A DNA stretch of 64,000 bases from JANNAT01 sp031384605 (GTDB taxonomy: Bacteria; Pseudomonadota; Alphaproteobacteria; Rhodobacterales; Rhodobacteraceae). The translations under genes were made by a program, and so were the position numbers. Within the stretch, counting starts at the first letter, position 1. The number at the start of each line of letters is the position of its first letter. Of the stretch, positions 59,594 through 64,000 are shown piece by piece. The stretch is from assembly GCA_031384605.1 (NCBI GenBank), contig JANNAT010000087.1:1-64000 (forward strand). The letters are read 5' to 3'. The notes beneath the pieces are model-generated. The model was not told the origin of the DNA. It made no database searches and worked only from the letters and a program-made list of their open reading frames with translations.

Positions 59594-61113
59594 TCCAACA
59601 GCAAACTTTTCCCGGTCATCTCTGGCGGTTGCGACAACCCCATCAGCGCCAGAACGGTTGGTGCAAGATCTGCAAGCCGCCCGCCGTCGCGCAGGCGCGC
59701 CCCCACAGGCCCACCGACCAGAACCACCGGCACCGGATTGGTGGTATGCGATGTATGCGGCCCGCCCGTGACGGGATCAATCATCAATTCGCAATTGCCG
59801 TGATCGGCCGTCACAATCATCGCCCCCCCCATGGCCTGCAATGCCACCAGCGCGCGGCCAAGACCCAGATCGACCGCCTCACAAGCCTTTATGGCTGCGG
59901 GCAAACTGCCCGTGTGGCCGACCATATCGGGGTTGGCAAAATTCACGACGATCAGATCGTAAGGTGTGTTTATCGCCTCGACCAACCGATCCGATACCTC
60001 GCCTGCCGACATTTCGGGTTGCAGATCATAGGTCGCCACTTGCGGTGATTTTGGCATGGCACGGGATTCGCCCGCAAAAGGGTCTTCGCGCCCGCCGTTC
60101 AGGAAAAACGTGACATGGGGGTATTTTTCCGTTTCCGCCAGCCGGAATTGAGTCAGCCCGTGGCCCGCCACCCATTCGCCCAAAGTATTGTTCAACTGCG
60201 GTTTGGTGTAGGCGGTGGTCATATACGTGCTGTGCGCGGATGAATAGGGCACCATACCCAACATTGCCGCCCATTTGGGGCGTAGGCCCGTGAGGAAGCC
60301 GTCAAAATCAGGGGCTGCGATCGCCGCAAGAATTTCGCGGGCGCGGTCGGATCGGAAATTCAAACAGAAAAAACCATCGCCGTCTCTGGCCCCCGTGTAG
60401 CCGCCAATGACCGTGGGGGCGATGAATTCATCGGTTTCGCCGCGGGCATACGCCGCTGCAACTGCCTGCGCCCCATCAAAGGCGTGCACCCCTTTGGCCC
60501 CGATCATCGCATCAAAGGCGCGCTGCACACGGTCCCAGCGGTTATCGCGGTCCATCGCCCAATAGCGCCCGATCACACTGGCGATTGTCACGCCTGCAGG
60601 CAGCGCCACGATCAGATCAGCCATGAATTCCGCTGCCGATGACGGTGCCACATCCCGCCCATCGGTGATGGCATGCAAGGCCACCGGCACGCCCTGGTCG
60701 GCAATCGCACGGCAGGCCGCGATCACATGCGCCAAATGCCCATGCACGCCACCATCAGAAATGACGCCCATCAAATGCGCGACGCCGCCCGAAGCCCGCA
60801 TTTTCGCCGTGAACTCAAGCAGGGCTGCGTTTTTCGCGAATGATCCATCTTCAATCGCCAGATCAATGGCACCCAGATCCATCGCCACCACGCGGCCCGC
60901 GCCAATATTGGTGTGCCCCACTTCAGAATTGCCCATTTGCCCTGTGGGCAAGCCAACATCACGACCAAAGGTGGTTAAGGTGGAATGCGGACAAGTCGCC
61001 CAAATGCGGTTGAAATTTGGAACCTGCGCCTGGGCCGGGGCGCTGGAGGCCGGATCAGCATTGATGCCCCAACCATCAAGAATGCACAGAACAACGGGTT
61101 TGCGGCGGGTCAT
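59590..61113 (-). CDS. gpmI: 2,3-bisphosphoglycerate-independent phosphoglycerate mutase
   Basis: Glycolytic/gluconeogenic interconversion of 3- and 2-phosphoglycerate; 507 residues. N-terminal metal site in LCILDGWGIN, catalytic Ser in LPTGQMGNSEVGHTNIGAG, C-terminal site in VTADHGNCELMIDP. Full length, manganese-type iPGM. It overlaps envC by four bases; 120 bases of intergenic sequence with two tandem palindromes separate it from rlmH. Confidence 0.95.
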   Translation of the reverse strand: MTRRKPVVLCILDGWGINADPASSAPAQAQVPNFNRIWATCPHSTLTTFGRDVGLPTGQMGNSEVGHTNIGAGRVVAMDLGAIDLAIEDGSFAKNAALLEFTAKMRASGGVAHLMGVISDGGVHGHLAHVIAACRAIADQGVPVALHAITDGRDVAPSSAAEFMADLIVALPAGVTIASVIGRYWAMDRDNRWDRVQRAFDAMIGAKGVHAFDGAQAVAAAYARGETDEFIAPTVIGGYTGARDGDGFFCLNFRSDRAREILAAIAAPDFDGFLTGLRPKWAAMLGMVPYSSAHSTYMTTAYTKPQLNNTLGEWVAGHGLTQFRLAETEKYPHVTFFLNGGREDPFAGESRAMPKSPQVATYDLQPEMSAGEVSDRLVEAINTPYDLIVVNFANPDMVGHTGSLPAAIKACEAVDLGLGRALVALQAMGGAMIVTADHGNCELMIDPVTGGPHTSHTTNPVPVVLVGGPVGARLRDGGRLADLAPTVLALMGLSQPPEMTGKSLLLE

Positions 61114-61186
61114 GGGGCGGCCTTTCCTTACATAGGCTGGGTTGTAACCCTGTCAGCGCAGCAGAGCAACGACAGGTGGTTCGTCT

Positions 61187-61230
61187 CAAATTTATTCGAA
61201 TAAATTTGCAAAATTCTTCGAAGAATTTTG
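61187..61230. repeat. Two adjoining perfect 22-bp palindromes
   Basis: CAAATTTATTC/GAATAAATTTG (61187-61208) and CAAAATTCTTC/GAAGAATTTTG (61209-61230) follow each other with no gap. Each is a perfect palindrome centred on TTCGAA. They begin right after rlmH (three bases beyond its stop) in the rlmH-gpmI gap. Possible intergenic repeats, operators or paired weak terminators. Confidence 0.85.
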
Positions 61231-61233
61231 GCT

Positions 61234-61704
61234 CTATGCCCGATGATACGGCCCGCCACCCAAAATCGTTGTGGCCCGATATAGCTGTTCGGCCAACATC
61301 ACCCGCACCAACAGATGTGGCCAGACCATTTTGCCAAAACTGATCGAAAAGTCGGCCCGGTCCCGCAACAGCGGTGCTATGCCATCCGCGCCACCGATGA
61401 CAAAGGCCACATCCTGCCGCCCGTCATCGCGCCATTTCGCCAACTGGGTCGCAAATTCGGGGGATGAAATCACAGACCCACGCTCATCCATCGCAACAAT
61501 CATCGCGCCCACGGGCAAAGTTCGACGTAACATTTCGGCCTCGGCCATCATGCCGCCGCCTTTCTTATCCTCAATTTCATGTTCCGAAAACGGGCCAATC
61601 CCCAAGGGCCGCCCACTGCGATCAATGCGCTGTGTATAATCATCGACCAAGTCGCGCGCTGGTCCGGCGCGCAGCCGCCCGACTGCACAAATATGCAGCC
61701 GCAT
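61234..61704 (-). CDS. rlmH: 23S rRNA pseudouridine-1915 methyltransferase (RlmH)
   Basis: SPOUT methyltransferase of 156 residues that methylates pseudouridine 1915 of 23S rRNA. MRLHICAVGRLRAGP starts the protein; the knot region reads AMDERGSVISSPEFA, FVIGGADGIAP and the C-terminus LAEQLYRATTILGGGPYHR, all signatures of the family. Its start follows six bases after the rsfS stop. The stop is TAG. Confidence 0.95.
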   Translation of the reverse strand: MRLHICAVGRLRAGPARDLVDDYTQRIDRSGRPLGIGPFSEHEIEDKKGGGMMAEAEMLRRTLPVGAMIVAMDERGSVISSPEFATQLAKWRDDGRQDVAFVIGGADGIAPLLRDRADFSISFGKMVWPHLLVRVMLAEQLYRATTILGGGPYHRA

Positions 61705-61710
61705 TCGCCG

Positions 61711-62091
61711 TTAGGCTCCGCGATGGGTGCTGCCGGGCAGCCACATCTTTTCAAGATCATAGAATTCGCGCACTTCGGGGCGGAAGACATGGACGATGAC
61801 ATCGCCCGCATCAATCAGCACCCAATCCGCGGTTTCTTTGCCTTCCATCTTGGCAACCATCCGAAACTCCAGCTTCAGACGATCCGCCAGTTTTTCCGAG
61901 ATCGACGCCACTTGCCGGGTGGACCGGCCCGAGCAGATCACCATGTAATCAGCCACGTCAGAGCGCCCGCGCAAATCAATTTGCACGACATCTTCCGCTT
62001 TGTCATCGTCAACCGATGCCAGCACAACGGCTAACAAGTCTTCGGCGGTATAGTTTGCGTCGGCACGGGCCGCGCGGGGGCCAACTGGCAA
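61711..62091 (-). CDS. rsfS: Ribosomal silencing factor RsfS
   Basis: Binds uL14 and blocks subunit joining in stationary phase. The core is visible as LLAVVLASVDDDKAEDVVQIDLRG, YMVICSGRSTRQV and DWVLIDAGDVIVHVFRPEVREFYDLEKMWLPG. The start is not certain: TTG at 62091 is used here, but the frame is open and plausible farther upstream (EDSVLSHSDPATG), with GGAGG near 62130, so a longer form starting at a non-ATG codon cannot be excluded. Confidence 0.9.
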   Translation of the reverse strand: MPVGPRAARADANYTAEDLLAVVLASVDDDKAEDVVQIDLRGRSDVADYMVICSGRSTRQVASISEKLADRLKLEFRMVAKMEGKETADWVLIDAGDVIVHVFRPEVREFYDLEKMWLPGSTHRGA

Positions 62092-62467
62092 TCCAGTGGC
62101 GGGATCAGAATGAGACAGGACACTGTCCTCCGGTAAAGCTTTGCAGCGTAGAGCATAAGGTATCAGCGCTTCGGCAAAAGCTCAACAACGCGAAGGGGGC
62201 GGCATAGGCGCATTTATAGGGCTTGGCAAGGACTGCCATAGTTTGAGCCTTCAAAAGTGACGGACATGATTTCCATTTCACCCTCGCTTGCCTGACAGAT
62301 CAAACAGGCGTATGACCTTGCGCATGATCGGGTTCTGCAACATGGACGACCACAAGCGCATGCCTTGGCGCTTTGCCCGCGAAAATCGGTCGGTTCTTGC
62401 ACGTCTTTAAGCCGCCCGCAGCGCCGCTTGTCCTTCCCGTTCCCTTAGCTATCGAAAAGAGAGAGCC
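62092..62467. other. Divergent intergenic region between rsfS and leuC
   Basis: Contains the likely 5' end of rsfS (to about 62130) and the promoter/leader of leuC. A 32-codon plus-strand frame starts at 62312 (MTLRMIGFCNMDD) but has no clear ribosome site or leucine run, so it is not called a gene or an attenuator. GAGAGAG at 62459-62465 is the RBS of leuC. I see no clear riboswitch. Confidence 0.4.
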
Positions 62468-63901
62468 ATGACTGCTCCTGTCCAAACCGCGCGAACCCTA
62501 TATGACAAAATCTGGGATGACCATGTCGTCCACCAGGCCGACGACGGCACCTGCCTTTTGTATATCGACCGCCACCTTGTGCATGAGGTCACCAGCCCAC
62601 AGGCGTTTGAGGGCCTGCGTATGACGGGCCGCAAAGTTCGTAGCCCCGAAAAAACCATCGCGGTGCCCGATCATAACGTGCCCACCACATTGGACCGGGC
62701 CAATGCCGCCACAATGACCGAAGACAGCCGCGTTCAGGTGAACGCTTTGGATACCAACGCCAAAGAGTTTGGTATCCATTATTATCCTGTGTCCGATGTG
62801 CGCCAAGGCATTGTCCACATCGTTGGCCCTGAACAGGGCTGGACCTTGCCCGGCATGACCGTGGTTTGCGGTGACAGCCATACCGCCACACATGGCGCCT
62901 TCGGATCACTGGCGCATGGTATCGGCACGTCAGAGGTGGAACATGTTCTGGCCACCCAAACGCTGATCCAGCGCAAGGGTCTTAATATGAAGGTGGAAAT
63001 CACCGGATCACTGCGCCCCGGCGTTACCGCCAAAGACATCACCATGTCAGTCATTGGCGCTACAGGCACCGCAGGCGGCACCGGCTATGTGATCGAATAC
63101 TGCGGCCAAGCCATTCGTGAATTGTCGATGGAAGGCCGCATGACCGTGTGCAACATGGCCATCGAAGGTGGCGCGCGGGCAGGGTTGATTGCGCCGGATG
63201 ATAAAACCTATGCCTATTGTCTGGGCCGCCCGCATGCCCCCAAAGGGGCCGCTTGGGACGCCGCAGTTGCCTATTGGAAGACCCTTTATACCGAAGAAGG
63301 CGCGCATTGGGATAAGGTTGTCACCCTGCGCGGCGAGGAAATTGCCCCTGTTGTGACATGGGGCACCAGCCCCGAAGACGTGCTACCGATCACGGGTGTT
63401 GTGCCGTCACCTTCGGATTTCACCGGTGGCAAAGTAGAAGCCGTGCAGCGGTCTTTGGACTATATGGGCCTGACGCCCGGCATGAAGCTGTCGGATATCA
63501 AGATTGACACGGTGTTCATCGGGTCTTGCACCAACGGTCGGATTGAAGATTTGCGCGCTGCTGCCGCGATCTTGAAGGGTAAGAAGAAGAAAGACGGATT
63601 GCGGGCAATGGTCGTTCCCGGATCTGGTCTGGTGCGGGCCCAAGCCGAAGCGGAAGGTCTGGCGCAGATCTTTATCGACGCCGGTTTTGAATGGCGTCTG
63701 GCGGGGTGTTCGATGTGTTTGGCAATGAACCCCGATCAGCTTGCCCCGGGTGAGCGCTGTGCAGCAACGTCAAACCGAAACTTTGAAGGCCGCCAGGGCC
63801 GCGGCGGGCGCACGCATTTGTTGTCGCCCCAAATGGCAGCGGCGGCAGCAATCACCGGTCATCTGACGGATGTGCGCGCGATGATGGGTGAAACGGTTTA
63901 A
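62468..63901 (+). CDS. leuC: 3-isopropylmalate dehydratase large subunit (LeuC)
   Basis: Isomerises 2-isopropylmalate to 3-isopropylmalate in leucine synthesis, with LeuD (outside the window). A 477-residue aconitase-family [4Fe-4S] protein: the cluster cysteines are in VFIGSCTNGRIED and AGCSMCLAMNPD, and VVCGDSHTATHGAFGSLAHGIGTSEVEHV is the family signature (in part). Start ATG at 62468 is preceded by GAGAGAG. A strong hairpin follows the stop. Confidence 0.96.
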   Translation: MTAPVQTARTLYDKIWDDHVVHQADDGTCLLYIDRHLVHEVTSPQAFEGLRMTGRKVRSPEKTIAVPDHNVPTTLDRANAATMTEDSRVQVNALDTNAKEFGIHYYPVSDVRQGIVHIVGPEQGWTLPGMTVVCGDSHTATHGAFGSLAHGIGTSEVEHVLATQTLIQRKGLNMKVEITGSLRPGVTAKDITMSVIGATGTAGGTGYVIEYCGQAIRELSMEGRMTVCNMAIEGGARAGLIAPDDKTYAYCLGRPHAPKGAAWDAAVAYWKTLYTEEGAHWDKVVTLRGEEIAPVVTWGTSPEDVLPITGVVPSPSDFTGGKVEAVQRSLDYMGLTPGMKLSDIKIDTVFIGSCTNGRIEDLRAAAAILKGKKKKDGLRAMVVPGSGLVRAQAEAEGLAQIFIDAGFEWRLAGCSMCLAMNPDQLAPGERCAATSNRNFEGRQGRGGRTHLLSPQMAAAAAITGHLTDVRAMMGETV

Positions 63902-63910
63902 GACAGCATG

Positions 63911-63944
63911 TCTAAGGGCGGCAGAATATTCTGCCGCCCTTAGA
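63911..63944 (+). terminator. Terminator after leuC
   Basis: Perfect 34-bp palindrome with arms TCTAAGGGCGGCAGAAT and ATTCTGCCGCCCTTAGA, ten bases after the leuC stop, followed by CTTTAATCTT. The T-run is interrupted, so termination efficiency is uncertain. The final 56 bases of the window show no feature. Confidence 0.75.
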
Positions 63945-64000
63945 CTTTAATCTTGGTCAGGTTTGAGGCGCAGTTACAAAAATACCCGCTCCACCGTCCA

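Noticed and set aside
62312..62410. 32-codon frame before leuC as a leucine leader peptide
   Set aside because: Leucine codons are not clustered, no following attenuator hairpin is visible, and no RBS is clear.
1..64000. CRISPR array, tRNA or rRNA genes, prophage or intact IS element
   Set aside because: No regularly spaced repeat, cloverleaf-like sequence, phage structural gene or intact transposase was seen on either strand.

Overview
The window reads as a chromosomal segment of a Rhodobacterales (Roseobacter-type) alphaproteobacterium. Supporting signs are the CcrM adenine methyltransferase, the chvI-chvG-hprK-rapZ-EIIA-HPr cluster beside pckA, methylsuccinyl-CoA dehydrogenase of the ethylmalonyl-CoA pathway, the lepB-rnc-era and rpoZ-rsh-pdxJ-acpS order, three tandem deformylase genes ahead of fmt, and the rsfS-rlmH-gpmI-envC-ctpA-rppH order. 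No rRNA, tRNA, CRISPR array, prophage or intact transposon was seen.

Layout. 1-5.6 kb: the 3' part of ccrM, alkane monooxygenase, mutY, a DciA-like gene, a DsbA-like thioredoxin and a CaiB-type CoA transferase. 5.6-7.4 kb: a small accessory module (HlyC-like acyltransferase, Imm11/DUF1629-like protein, degenerate AHH-nuclease-like protein) bracketed by REP-like GTAG hairpins, with the C-terminal remnant of a RAYT transposase. 7.5-16 kb: parC, an SH3 protein, an SDR, a HIG1 protein, ATP:cobalamin adenosyltransferase, etfB and an etfA gene interrupted by an in-frame TAG, then 3-hydroxybutyryl-CoA dehydrogenase. 16-25 kb: acyltransferase, the regulatory PTS/ChvGI operon, pckA and mcd. 25-36 kb: MFS transporter, recO, then a long minus-strand housekeeping series (folK, rpoZ, rsh, pdxJ, acpS, lepB, rnc, era). 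36-39 kb: NYN protein, YqaA-like protein, ispH, rnhA. 39-44 kb: an A+T-richer glycosyltransferase/methyltransferase island. 44-49 kb: fmt with three deformylase paralogues (one lacks catalytic residues), a MalY-like lyase and an L,D-transpeptidase. 49-56 kb: a 26-residue membrane microprotein, smc, then a patch of damaged genes (AraC regulator with in-frame TAG, frameshifted hydrolase, N-terminally eroded GFA protein). 56-64 kb: FMN reductase, rppH, ctpA, envC, gpmI, rlmH, rsfS and leuC.

How the parts fit. The PTS genes encode only EIIA and HPr with HPr kinase and RapZ, so this is a regulatory rather than a transport PTS. It is co-transcribed with the ChvG/ChvI two-component system, and pckA, which makes PEP, is divergent from it with two LacI-type operator-like sites in the shared intergenic region. 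Mcd and the other acyl-CoA enzymes need ETF, so the amber codon in etfA is physiologically surprising. Because three genes are broken by single small lesions while their surrounding codons are intact, both real decay and sequence error must be considered.
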